The position numbers and the translations under genes were made by a program. Shown here in pieces: positions 10,921 through 21,659 of a stretch of 64,000 nucleotides of DNA (position 1 is the stretch's first letter; each line of letters begins with the position of its first letter). The notes beneath the pieces were generated by a model. The model had not been told where the DNA came from. It did no database searches and saw only the letters and a program-made list of their open reading frames with translations. Origin of the DNA: Notamacropus eugenii (lineage: Eukaryota > Chordata > Mammalia > Diprotodontia > Macropodidae); NCBI RefSeq assembly GCF_028372415.1, contig NC_092872.1, forward strand, positions 88,200,613 to 88,264,612, given 5' to 3'.

Positions 10921-11579
10921 TGTTTCTGCTTCTTCTTCTTCTTCTTCTTCTTCTTCTTCTTCTTCTTCTTCTTCTTCTCCTCCTCCTCCTCCTCCTCCTC
11001 CTCCTCCTGCTTCTTCTTTCCAGTTCATTTTTATTAAGCTATAACAGATGCTAACAAAGTAATTTCTCAAATATACAAGGAGATTTCATCATCATTCAAT
11101 AAACAAATTATATTCTAACTTAACTCCCCTTTGGTTAGGTTTTCCTCTACTAAGTAATTTTCCAATTTAAAAAAAACTACCTTATGATTTGAAATGAAAA
11201 TTTAAGCCTATATTTATTGCACAACATGTAAAATGGGAAACCTTTTTAACATTTCAAAATATTGCCTCCAAGTTAACATATAATCTTTAATGTATTTACT
11301 AATCTTCTCTAGCCTATAAATTGGATGCCTTAAAATTAAGTTTAACTTTTTGAAGGCAGAATGCCACCTATGCAGCCCAAAAGTTGGCATAAAGCCTATA
11401 AAAAAAATGTTTCTCTTTCCTCATCCTTCACAGAGACCAAATAAATATTCCACATTCATCAGATTTAGGCAACAGTAATTTTTTTCATATGGCTCAAGTG
11501 GGGGGAGACAGGAGAGGATTTAGACCTAAGGTATATTTGTAAAATGGATAAACTTCAAAGTCATTTTGGGATTCTAGTA
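10921..11579 (-). pseudogene. Retrocopy of an mRNA 3' end, parent unknown
   Basis: This ~0.66 kb segment interrupts the L1 inter-ORF spacer. Near-identical 13-mers flank it: AGATAGGTTTCTT (10908-10920) and AGATAGATTTTTA (11580-11592), which I read as a target-site duplication. On the minus strand it is AT-rich non-coding sequence ending in an AATAAA (11030-11036 region) about 20 bases before an A-rich tail. The tail has turned into GAA and GGA repeats (10926-11018). This is the anatomy of a 5'-truncated processed retrocopy carrying only 3' UTR. I do not recognise the parent gene. Confidence 0.65.
10926..11018 (+). repeat. (TTC)n(TCC)n microsatellite
   Basis: About 17 TTC units followed by about 10 TCC units. 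On the minus strand this is (GGA)n(GAA)n, located where the poly-A tail of the retrocopy should be. Confidence 0.97.
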
Positions 11580-12059
11580 AGATAGATTTTTATACCCAAT
11601 TTGTATGTGTGTGTGCGTGCGTGTATGTACACATACAAATATAAATATGCATTTGTGTATATATGTGCATATGTTATTATTATTAATTATCATTATTATT
11701 ATTGTTCCCTCTTTGAAACAATTATGAGGAGAGTGAGATTCAAGTACTGTCCTCTACCCCCACTCATTTTCCACTCCACTATAAAGGATCTTCCTTGAGT
11801 GCCTCTTTTTTCTGAGATAATTTTCCCTATTCCACCTTTCCTTTCTTCTCCAAGTTCATCTCTCTTTTTCACTATTTCCATTTTTTGAGACTATCCTAAT
11901 ATAATCAATTCACAGCCATGCTCTCTGTCTATTTAGACTCCTTCTATGGCCCTAATAAAGATAAAGTTCTTAGGAGTTATGCATATCATCTTCCCATACA
12001 GGAATGTAAACAGTTTAACTTTATTGAATCTCCTATAATTTCTTTTTCATCAGGTTTAC

Positions 12060-12260
12060 CTTTTTATGCTTCTCTTGAGTCTTGTGTCTGAATATAAAAT
12101 TTTCTCTTCAGGTCTGGTCTTTTCATTAGGAGTCCTTGAAATTCCTCTGTTTCATTAAATATCCATTCCCCCCTTCCCCCCCACAGGACTATACTTAGTT
12201 TTGCTGGGTAAGTTATTCTTGGTTGTAATCCTAGCTGCTTTGTCTTCTGAAATATCATAT
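12060..12260 (-). pseudogene. L1 ORF1 C-terminal domain remnant
   Basis: Minus-strand translation has 'LQPRITYPAKLS' and later 'FQGLLMKRPDLKRKF'. These align with the C-terminal domain of L1 ORF1p ('FQPRISYPAKLS', 'FVTTRPALKELL' in human). ORF1p is the RNA-binding trimeric chaperone of L1. The frame stays open for 64 codons here but is disrupted upstream. Confidence 0.9.
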
Positions 12261-12500
12261 TCCAAGCCCTCTACTCCTTTAATGTGGAAGCTGCTAAATC
12301 TTGTGTGATCTTGACTGTAACTCCACAATATTTGATTTGTTTCTTTCTGGCTGCTTTAAAAATTTTATCCTTGACCTGTGAGCTCTGGAATTTGGCTGTA
12401 ATATTTCTGGGAATTTTCATTTTCCAACCTGTTACATTTGAAGTTGTTCTGTTGTTTTTACTTCTTTCTAAATTTTCTTCCTTTTTGTGCTCTTTTAAAA

Positions 12501-12654
12501 TTTTTCAATGACTCCCCTCCCTCTTTTGCATTATTATTGCTACTCTTTCCCACTAACTTTGTATCTTTCCCATTTTAAAAGAGAGAGAATGGAAAGGAAG
12601 GGAAGGAGTTACCCAGATATTTGGGTCCCCATTTAGGCAGCTTGTTCTACTCAC
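12501..12654. other. Junction of L1 with flanking sequence
   Basis: The L1 5' truncation point lies somewhere near 12500-12570. A purine-rich 'gagagagaatggaaagg' patch follows. Confidence 0.4.
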
Positions 12655-12790
12655 AGGTTGTGTTCGTCATTTGATTTAGAAGAGGACATGACATCAGAGA
12701 TATGATGACATGACTTCCACTTGACTTTGTTTTGAGTGAGGAAGGGCTGTGCAAGGTCACCAGCCTCACTTTCTCCTCCTGAGCCCTTCT
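12655..12790 (+). repeat. Unassigned marsupial-type interspersed repeat, short copy
   Basis: Contains 'gaagaggacatgacatcag', 'atgatgacatgacttccac', 'ttttgagtgaggaagggctg' and 'ccagcctcactttctcctcc'. The same landmarks recur in diverged form at 53945-54060. I remember this sequence as common in marsupial genomes but cannot name its class. Confidence 0.6.
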
Positions 12791-12799
12791 CTTACATTT

Positions 12800-14370
12800 G
12801 TTATAGAACTACTCTTTCTGTGTTTGGGTATCTCTGAATTTTTAATAATATTTTATAATAGTTGATGTCTTCTATTCCTAAATTAGAGCATTGTATCAGG
12901 GTCAGGCTCTGCTCTGTGCTGTTCTTTATCGTGGAGTGGTTGACCTTGTTTGATCTCAATTTGAATCATTTAGATTCCTCTGTTAACCTCCATCTTTTAG
13001 GGGGTTTGTTTATATTAAGGACACTGGTAGGTGAGAGTTTGGGAGACTATCTACCTCACTTCAAAATTGAAAAATTCATCCTTCCTAAACTCACATATCT
13101 CTGCTTCATATAGTTCCTTAGTCTAATTTTTTGTTGTTTCTTGGTTCTGTCCTGAATCCACTTTGACTGAGACTGGAAAACTCAGCCCTTTTCCACTGCT
13201 CTATGGCACCATGGTTACTGATGTGGTTTGGGGTTTCTGGGAACCCTGAAATGTCAGAGTACAGGGAGGCATCTACCTGGAAAGAATTCATGCACTCAAA
13301 TCTTCTTCCAATCAAAATGGCAAAGTTTATTGTAAGGCCAATGGGAGTAGGGAAATTCTTACGGAATCTACAACTTAGTGGGGGTGATTATTGCATACAA
13401 AAAAGGACAGTGAAACGATCTGACTGGGATTAAGGAGTGGTAAATAGCCTGGGGTGGAGCAGGGGCAAAAGTGAAAGGAGTATTAAGTGGTCTGGGGTGA
13501 TCAAGAGTGACTGTGAAAGGAGTGTCAAGTGTCTAGGTGGACCAGATGCCTTGGGTGAGATGCCAGTGATCTGGGCTGCTGAAATGTATCAGAAAATTCA
13601 GAGACTGGCTTGTTTTCAAAGACATGGTCTTTTCCTTTTAGAGGTCCAGATTCCACCATCCCATTAGTTATCATCTGTTGAAGCTCCACCCTCTACAGTC
13701 TTGCTCTAGCCGTGAACTTCCAAACCTTCATCTCATGTTACTGCAATTCACCTTTTGTTGTCATTCGGTCAGTACTATTTGGGCTTCCTTGCTGCTGTTG
13801 CTATCTCAGGAAGGTGTGATTATTCTTTACAATGAAACCATGAGGACCTCACATCTATCTAGTCAACATATGTTTAGCTCTGACCTTAACTCTATCTAGT
13901 GGTACACAAAATGACTTCCTGAGCATGCTTGAGATTCCTCTTAGTTACCACTTTCTGTGAACATCTCCAGCCCTTGGGACTGATTGAGTAATGACAACAA
14001 AATTACTTTGATCTATTTCCTGCATCAAGTGACCCTCCAAACCCATGGTGAGTACTTCTTTCCTAGTCTTCCTGAGGCTAGGGGGTAAACATATTTATCT
14101 TTTTTTTTTTTGTCCTTTGAACTTTGGTCACATTCCTTACAAGGAAGATACCCCTTTATCAAAAGCTGAAAGTCCTCAGAGGCCAAAACACAGAAACTTT
14201 GGGAGGTGAAGAAAGTCTTAGGATTTTCCACCCTATAAAAAGTGGGAGGTTAGAATAACCTAACTACATGCGAAGAGGTTAGCAATTTAATGTTTATACC
14301 TTTTCCCTATCATTTTGCATAAGATTTCCCAAAGGAGTACCGAAGGTGAAAATGACTGAATTAAAACTAG
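12800..14370. other. Unassigned, possibly LTR-derived sequence
   Basis: No gene recognised. Short open frames at 13203-13433, 13437-13667 and 13678-13899 follow each other but share no known domain. A 42-base spaced repeat of 'gtgaaaggag' occurs at 13471 and 13513. The block 13200-13900 reminds me of a marsupial LTR or ERV internal part, but no termini are visible. Confidence 0.3.
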
Positions 14371-14381
14371 CTGTGCTAAGG

Positions 14382-14571
14382 CAGGAGTTTTTAACCTACT
14401 TTGTATTATGGACCTTTTTGGAAGTCTGATGAAGCTTATAGACCCTTTCTGAGAATAATGTTTTAAATGAATAAAGTAAAATACACAAGAGTATAAACGA
14501 AACCAATTATATTGAAATAGTTACTAAAATATTATTTTTGAAGTTAGTCAATCCTAGGTTGAGTACTCTTG
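14382..14571. mobile_element. Non-autonomous hAT-like DNA transposon
   Basis: Terminal inverted repeats CAGGAGTTTTTAACCTA (14382-14398) and the complement CAAGAGTACTCAACCTA (14571-14555) match at 13 of 17 positions. 8-mers TGCTAAGG and CTCTAAGG flank the element (6 of 8 identical), the duplication length typical of hAT elements. Internal sequence ('tattatggacctttttggaag') matches a common mammalian family I associate with Charlie/MER-type hATs. It has no coding capacity. Confidence 0.75.
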
Positions 14572-14579
14572 CTCTAAGG

Positions 14580-15688
14580 AAATGTGGTGTGGCTTATGGA
14601 GGCTTGGGACTTTGGAGAAAGGAAGAATTTGACAAAAGGAGAGTTAAAGTGTCTACTATCTGCTCCATAGAAGTGACTACCTCAGAGATGAGACACAGAA
14701 GGAGTTAAAGGGAAAGAGCTGGGAATTCTAAACTACAGGTCATTGCCCTAGTGGAAAGACTGCAGTTGCCCATCAAAGAATGAAACCAGGAGACTGACAG
14801 CAGATTGACCCATTCAGCAGATATACCATATTCTGCAGAGACCAGTGACCAAGCAAACCAAGAAAAATAAAACTTGGTAGGGTGCCAATAGAACCAGAGT
14901 GACCTGCTTGACCCAGTTCAGTAGCAGACAGGCCCTTTTAGCTAAAAATACTTCAGCCTAGAATGAGCCAGTCTAGTTGAGCCAATACATCCTATGAAGA
15001 ACCAGCCTAGCTGAATAGCAGAGGAACTCAGTGAACATTTTGAGGACCCTCTAGAGAGAGAAAGAACATAATTTCCACGGTTACTTTGGCCACATGTGTT
15101 CGTTACATGTGTGGCTCACTAATATTATTCTTTATGTTCATGTCCACTCATTCCCCTTCCTGGATTCTGGTAATAGTATTTTTGGTTTCATTTGTGGGTA
15201 AGTGTGCTCCTGGCTTGGGAAGAATACTTTGCAGCTATTATTCCTGCTGTATCAATTCAGAGACTGAAGAAGGAATAAATTAATATAAAGACAGTGAATC
15301 AAAGAATACAAATGTGAATAGACAGAAATTGAGAGAATTAAAAAATAAAATTAAGGAAAAATTCTGTTAAGAAAAGACAAAAACTGTGAAAAACATAACA
15401 TAAGAAATTGGAGGGAAGAAAAGGAAAGGTTTTATTTAAATATTTTACTGACAGAAAAAAAGGAAAAATTAGTAACAATAAAAGAAAAAAAGAAAAATTA
15501 AGTTAAAGTTAAGTAAAACTTTGAAACAAAAGAAAGAGTGACAATGGTGGTGAGGTGGGAGTAGGAATTGAGGTTGAGGGGTAGAAAGCCTCTGGGGTGC
15601 TTTAAAGCAGATTAAGTAAAAATAACTGATGAGGTAAAGTACTGTCTTAAAAGAAAAAGAGGAACAAAAGAAAAAAACAATTGAGACA
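14580..15688. other. Unassigned segment before an L1
   Basis: The part 14700-15290 may be LTR- or L1 5'-derived because it abuts the plus-strand L1, but I see no diagnostic motif. From 15300 it becomes very A-rich, resembling the L1 inter-ORF spacer. Confidence 0.3.
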
Positions 15689-16924
15689 AAGGAAAATATA
15701 AAACTAACTGTAATAATTTTAAATGTGAATGAATTAAACAATTCAATAAAATGAAAGAGTGACTGATTGGATAAGAAATAGTCTCACAAACTGTTTCTCA
15801 CAAGAAACACATCTAAAAAGAAAGGATATATGCAGAATAAAAGAGAGGAGTTAGAACAATTTACCATGCATCAGATGTATCCCTAAAAGTGGGAGTCAAT
15901 CAGGCTATTAGACAAAGCAAAAATAAAAATTCACAACATAAATAGAGATAAATCAAGAAATTACATTGGGCTGAAAGAAGGCATAGATAATAATCTAGCA
16001 TTTATTAAATTTGTATGTTCCAAATCCTTTAATATCAAAATTCATAAGGAAAAATGAATGAATACAATAATAGCATGAGATTGTGATGTCCCACTCTTAT
16101 TTTTGGACATATCTAATAGAAAGATGAACAAAAGGGAAATATAGAATTGAACAAATTGCTGGAGAAATATGGGTATATATATTTCTCAATACCACATGAA
16201 ACTCTTACAAAAATTGACTATGTAATAGGGCACAGAGATGTTACAAACAGATGTAAAAAAAGGTAGCAATATTGAACACATGTTTTTTAGGACAAAATGG
16301 AAAAAAAGACTCATTAGTTCAGGGAGAACAAACACAAGACACAGACCCAAATGGATATTTAACAACGAAATCCTAAATAACAAATAGGCCAAAGAATAAA
16401 TAATAGAAACCATTAAAAGTTATATATGTAAGGGATGGGTCCCACATATAGTGAGACTCATGTGTGGTAAGGAGTTGCCCTTTACATGTAACATAGGGGT
16501 GTCATTGTGTGGCTTGAAGGTAGGCAGAATACACATTTCTAGTCTCTTTTCCATACCTTTTTCTAAGGGAGACTTGAATTTCTGTCAGTAGGGAAAGCCA
16601 GATATTGGTTTTGGAAGCTGCTTTCTTCAGGGAAGTTAATCTATCAGCTCCTTAAATCTAGAAGATGTGATCAGATTCAATCTAACTTTGATCATTGTGT
16701 TATTATTGAGAAGCATTACATTTGAAGACTGACCCCTTTCTCATCAAATGTCAGTTCCATTATGAACACACATAGGAAATAACAATGCAACTCATTTATC
16801 CAAATCGATAGCAAAATAGAAATCAGAGATGCTATACTTGGGTGAATATGTACCAGACAATACAGAATGAAGGAGCTTTCCCATTAGGGGTGAGGTAACT
16901 TAACTGAAGGGGTAGGGAGGGAGG

Positions 16925-16928
<4 letters not shown>

Positions 16929-16996
<68 letters not shown>
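16929..16996 (+). repeat. (GA)n microsatellite
   Basis: About 34 near-perfect GA units inside the LTR-like insertion. Confidence 0.98.
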
Positions 16997-16998
<2 letters not shown>

Positions 16999-17256
16999 TT
17001 CTTTGATTTCACCCAAAAGGAAATTTCTTGAAGTCTCTAGTGTAGCAAGCTTGGGTTAGGGTCATGATAGAAATGACCAGTTCTATTCAAGTCTTTCAAG
17101 AGTCTTTTCCTTTAGCAACTTGAAGTGCGGTTGACTTCTTCCATTTTCTCTCTTTAAGATAGAAGCCAGAAGTGCCCCAAATGACTCAAAGCTTAAAGAA
17201 GTTTTATCTTTATCTAAAGACTGAAGCATCCTGAAGAGGAGTGAAGAAGGTTGGAG

Positions 17257-17395
17257 CTCTCTCTCTCTCTCTCACTGTCTCTTTCTCTCTGTCTCTGTCT
17301 CTGTCTCTCTCTGTCTCTCTCTCTTTCTCTCTCATCTTTGTGTCTCTGTCTCTCTCTATCTTTATCTGTTTCTCTCTCTCCCTCTCTCCAACTCA
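17257..17395 (+). repeat. (TCTC/TCTG)n microsatellite
   Basis: Imperfect pyrimidine tract with interspersed G, inside the LTR-like insertion and shortly before its AATAAA. Confidence 0.95.
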
Positions 17396-17476
17396 GACTT
17401 ACCCCTCACACAGGTCAGACAATCATTTCCACCAATAAAGACTAAGCCTTAAATCAGTGGGCTTTGGGATAAGACC

Positions 17477-19020
17477 TATATGTAAAAGAAAATGATGTTG
17501 ATACAAACAATATACCAAAATTTCTGAGATGCATCCAGAGCAATTCTGGGCTGAAAATTATATACCTAAAAACATACTTTAACAAGAAAAGGAGAAGATT
17601 CATGAATTGAATATGCATTTCAAAATTAGAAAGCCAATCATAAACAAATCCAAAAAGAAGAAATATTGAAAATTAAAGGAGAGATAGATAAATGGTAAAC
17701 CCAAAAGATTATAGAAATGATAAACAAAAGAAAAAGCTGATGCTTTGAAAAGACTAACAATCTCGACAAACCTCCAGCCAATCTGGGTAAAAAGGAAGGG
17801 GCATAAAATTAAATTAACAAAATATAAATAAACAAGGTCATATCAAAGCAAAACCAGAAGAAGTAAAAAGAATTATCAGAATCTACTTTGTATGTTATAT
17901 GCTAGCAAAACTAAGAACATTAGAAATGGAAGAATTCCATAAAATAGAAAATATCCAAACTAACACAAGATCAAATAGAGATTTTAAATAATTCAATTTC
18001 AGAGAAAGAAACAGAATTAGATGTATAGGTTCTACAAAAAATATTCTTGGTCCTGATGGATTTACACAATTCTGCCAAACTTTTAAATAACTGTTAATAC
18101 CAAGGCTAGACAAATTATTTTCAAAGATTAAGAAGGAAAACACTCTACCAGATAAGACAAATATAGTCATCATTCTTAACTCAGGGAAGGCTATAAAGCA
18201 CAGAGAGATAACTAAAGACCAAAATCATTAATGAATATTAATCCAAAAATTAAAAAAATCCTTTGAAATAGACTGCAACAATTCATCAAGAAATCATTTC
18301 TTGTGACCAAGTTGGATTTGTAGTAGAGATTCAAGGATGGTTCAACATTAGAGAAACAAACAAAATAATAATCACATCAAAAACAAAACTGTCCCAAACC
18401 ATATGATTATCTCACTTGATACAGAAGAAGTCTTTGACAAAATATACCATTGATTCAATCTTAAAAGCCCTACAAAGTATAGGCCTAGATGGAATTTTTA
18501 AAATATCGTAACAAGCATTTCACTAAAAGTAAAGGTGAACATCAAATGCAATGGAGATAGATCAGAAACATTACAATAAATGCAAGAATAAATGGGCAAG
18601 GCTGCCCATTCTCTCCACTATTATTTGATATAGTTCTAGAAATGCTAGAAATAACAATAAGATAAGAGAAAGAAATGATAAAATGAAGATAACCAAAGAG
18701 AAGATAGAGCTATATCTATTTGTTGCTACATGACGGTTCATTTAGAAATTTTTCAGGAATCAATGAAGGGACTAATTAAGGCAAGGAATTGCTTTAGTAA
18801 AATTGTAGGCTGCAAAATGAACCCACAAAAATCAATAGTATTTCTGTCTAACAAATCATGAAGTTCAAGAGTCAGTTGTAAAAAGGTAAACTGTTCAAAA
18901 TAACTACAAAATGCATAAGATATTTGGAAATCTATTTGCCTTAGCGTATAAATTTATTGTCTAATAGATTTACAAAATGTTCCTTAAAGAAATAAAGACC
19001 AATTTAAATAGCAGTAATAA
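17477..19020 (+). pseudogene. L1 ORF2 reverse transcriptase remnant
   Basis: Frame pieces include 'RINGQGCPFSPLLFDIVLEM' (about 18584-18645), the L1 RT block that reads '[20 protein letters not shown]' in human L1. Upstream, 'tgaccaagttggatttgta' and 'ggatggttcaacattagag' encode the DQVGF and GWFNIR blocks. 'atctcacttgatacagaag' encodes the ISLDAEKAF block, here with D-T instead of D-A. Numerous stops break it. The activity is certainly lost. Confidence 0.9.
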
Positions 19021-19024
19021 GAAT

Positions 19025-19312
19025 ATTAATAATTATGATGATGATAATAATAATAGCTAGCATTTGTATAGTGTTTTAATGTTTGCAAAGTGCTTCGTGA
19101 ATTTTATCTCATTTGATCTTTATAACAATCCTCGGAGACAGGTAGGTGGCTACCCATTATACAGATGAAGAAACTGACACTTAAGGCAGTTAAATGACTT
19201 GCCTAGGGTCACACAGTGAGTAAGTGTCTGAAGGTGGATTTGAATCCAGGTCTTCCTAATTCCATGTCTAGGAGTACTCACCGTGCCACCTTGTTGCCAT
19301 ATGATAAAAATG
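19025..19312 (-). mobile_element. CORE-SINE inserted in L1
   Basis: Complete minus-strand order: 'catttgtatagtgttttaat', 'ctcatttgatctttataac', 'cagatgaagaaactgacac', 'cacacagtgagtaagtgtc', tRNA-like head 'caccgtgccaccttgttgcc'. It is little diverged and splits the L1 ORF2 C-terminal part, so it is younger than that L1. Confidence 0.85.
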
Positions 19313-19831
19313 ATTACTACCGAAGTTATTTTATAGTTTTAATGCTAAACTAATCAAACTATCAAAGGAATATCTGGTTGAACTTAACAAAATAATTTAA
19401 AAAAAAAAATTGGAAAAAGAAAATATCTAGAATATCAAAAGAAATAATGTAAAAAGAGAGGAATAAACTTTCAGAAGTTATATTATACAACATTATAAGC
19501 AATAGCTATCAAGTGCATTTATTATTGCTTGAAAACAGAATAGCAAGTTCTATGGAACAGACTAGACAGGAAGACCTGGAAACAACAGAATTCAGCAACG
19601 CAATGTTTGATGAACTCAAAAACAGAAATAACTTAGGAAAGCACTCCTTAGTTGGTTAAAAGTAGTCGGATAATTGGATAGCAGTCTAGAAATTAGGCTT
19701 AGATCAATATTTTATGTCATATTCCACAATATATTCTAGGTGGATAGATGATCATAATATTAAATATAATGTAAAAATTAAAAATAAACAGTTCACGTAC
19801 CTTTCACAAACATGAGTAGGATATATATTCT

Positions 19832-20104
19832 TTTTTTTGTAGTTTGAGGGTTTATTTAACACAAATAAACATGTGCAAAGCTCTTCATTTATTTTCTTCA
19901 CTCCTCAGTCTAGCATTTGGATTGGTAATCTTGATGGCTGGCTGAGAGGCTCTCTCAGTAACAATTTTCTGATTCTTAGAGGACACACTGTGATTTATCT
20001 CAGCAAAGTACGATTTGTTGCAAACTTGTCCCCAAAGAAGAGATAGGAGAAGAACCCCTTCCTTATTCTTTTTCAGAGGTTGAACATTCATGATTGTGGG
20101 AGAT
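19832..20104 (-). pseudogene. RPL32P: RPL32 processed pseudogene, 5' truncated
   Basis: RPL32 is a 135-residue protein of the large cytosolic ribosomal subunit. The minus-strand frame ending at 19885 shows '[19 protein letters not shown]' and '[11 protein letters not shown]', matching the RPL32 C-terminus with several substitutions. The upstream part is disrupted by a short insertion (about 16 bases, near 20025-20045). The N-terminal two thirds are missing. Downstream on the minus strand the 3' UTR is recognisable ('cacatgtttatttgtgtt', then AATAAA) followed by an A8 tail at 19838-19831. No introns. Flanks 'ggatatatattctt' (19819) and 'ggtatatttctt' (20105) look like a target-site duplication. 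It sits inside the 3' part of an L1, so it arose by L1-mediated retroposition after that L1. Confidence 0.92.
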
Positions 20105-20289
20105 GGTATATTTCTTCACACTTTTTCAATGTATTGATCAGTTTATTCATTTTTTTTCTCTTTCTCTGTTTCTTTCAAAAATATGATTTGTTATATGAAA
20201 TGGCTCTTTTGAGAAGGAGCATGGGAGGGATACTGGGAGAAATTTCAATAATGTAAAAACAAAAGATATCAATACCAATTTAGTTTTTA

Positions 20290-21655
20290 AAAGTAGTGTA
20301 GCTGCCCACAGGGTTCCCTCTAGAATCTTACGAGTAATAACCACCACCCCTCTGGGACCAAACTAGCCAGTAGCATAGTGAGTTCAATGAGTGAATGCTG
20401 AGCAACCGTTACATTTGTACCCAGTCACAAAATGGCCTTGACTCTCCAGTAGCACACTGGAGGGGACAGAGCAGAGATAGTGAAACTTCACCATTATGAT
20501 CGCCATCACAATAAGAGTCCCCTCTTCTTCTCTCTTCACTCCCTTTCATAAGTGTTGGAGAAATTCAGAGGTGAAGAAAGTCAGTAAAGACTAGAACATT
20601 CAGGGAGTGTTCTACATGGACAAGATGGATGTAGAGGTTGGAAAAGTAAAGAGAGGAAAGAGTAATAACAAACTCTTAATTTTGTTCTAACTGCCCCACA
20701 AACAAGAGGCCATGTTTCCTCTCCAGACTTTAGCTTCCTTTTCTGTAAAATGAAGGGTTTGTGTGAGATGACCTGTACAGTTCCTTCCAGCTGTGTCTCT
20801 CATACAACCTATGAATCACCAGATCATCTTTGACTATTTAATTTGATTCCCACCTATTGCTTTTTGCAAATCTATTGTAAGACCATACCAGCACAAATAT
20901 AATTAGTTGTCATGAGTCAAGGCAAAATGCAAACACCATCTGACTCACATATAGGAAGCAGTTCCAGGGCTTACTAGAATTTTCACAGAATGGGACATAG
21001 TCCTCACAGTTTAATAACAACTTCAGGCTGCCAGTTCTAATCTGTGCCTCCACCCTCCACAGTCTCAGGTTAGCATTTTTACCCTAGGGAATCGAACTTT
21101 TCTTTTAAACAACTTTGTTACCCAAGAGAGTCTCAAGCTCACACAGTGCCATTATAGAAAACAAGTCTCAGGATGCCTTAGTTTTAGATTGGCCCAAATA
21201 AAGGACTGATACCAGCATTCAAGGTTGTTTAGTCAATAAATTAAAAGGTGGAGATAATAGCTTGTGGCATGTTGATAGAAACTTTGGGGAAATGAAAAAC
21301 TGGTAATACATACTTCCCATGCTCTATAGGGGAGGGATCAATTGGTGCTGGTGATTGAGGTAAGTAATAAGACTGGAGGGAGAGCATCAGTCTGGGGCAG
21401 GGAAGGCATGGTTCATATGAAGAGAGAATGGGAAAGGAATAAGTAATCATACTGTCTTGTTAGGAACCAGCCAAACAATTCACCCATGACAGCAAAACCA
21501 CAAAGGACCAGCATGGAAGTGGTCAGGTATAATAATGAAGGAAAAAGTAGCAGGTATTGTTAGAACATACCTAATCTCAACTGCAATCCCTCTGCCCAAA
21601 GTAGGGTCCTTTTATGGTAGCAGTGTACCTTATTCATCTGTACTGGACTCAGACA
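20290..21655. other. Mostly non-repetitive spacer
   Basis: No gene seen. A plus-strand MIR 3' fragment lies at about 20715-20815 ('ttccttttctgtaaaatgaag'). The remainder has no family I recognise. Confidence 0.45.
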
Positions 21656-21659
21656 GATG

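Larger units (their letters stand above)
9440..12500 (-). mobile_element. L1, internally deleted, minus strand
   Basis: Reading on the minus strand from right to left: ORF1 with its C-terminal domain (12260-12064), a long pyrimidine-rich inter-ORF spacer, the start of ORF2 with an endonuclease segment (10740-10444), then a jump to the ORF2 C-terminus (10340-9640) and 3' UTR (9600-9440). The rest of the endonuclease, all of the reverse transcriptase and the linker are missing. The 3' UTR matches the L1 3' end at 61741. An (AC)n tract sits at 9561-9596 inside the 3' UTR. It carries the retrocopy insertion at 10921-11579. All frames are broken. Confidence 0.85.
16429..17476. mobile_element. LTR-like insertion in L1 ORF2
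   Basis: The identical 9-mer TATATGTAA occurs at 16423-16431 and 17477-17485. Removing the segment between the copies restores a continuous L1 ORF2 reading ('accattaaaagtt' ... 'taaaagaaaatgatg'). The insert has a (GA)n tract (16929-16996), a pyrimidine tract (17261-17395), and an AATAAA at about 17434 close to its right end. This suggests a solo LTR in plus orientation. No clear TG...CA termini are seen, so another retroelement class remains possible. Confidence 0.55.
15690..20285 (+). mobile_element. Decayed L1, plus strand, with nested insertions
   Basis: In order: ORF2 endonuclease (15690-16428), an LTR-like insertion (16429-17476), linker and reverse transcriptase (17477-19020), a SINE (19025-19312), ORF2 C-terminal part (19330-19815), the RPL32 retrocopy (19832-20104), and the L1 3' UTR (20105-20285) ending in 'aaaaacaaaagatatcaata'. 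The endonuclease start is marked by 'caagaaacacatctaaaaag'. Many stops and frameshifts occur. The ORF1 part is absent or unrecognisable. Confidence 0.85.

Noticed and set aside
10855..11070. Glycine/glutamate-rich minus-strand protein
   Set aside because: It translates the GGA/GAA repeat derived from a retrocopy tail.
13203..13899. Three successive plus-strand frames as exons of one gene
   Set aside because: No recognisable domain, no consistent splice sites, and internal spaced repeats suggest a mobile-element origin.
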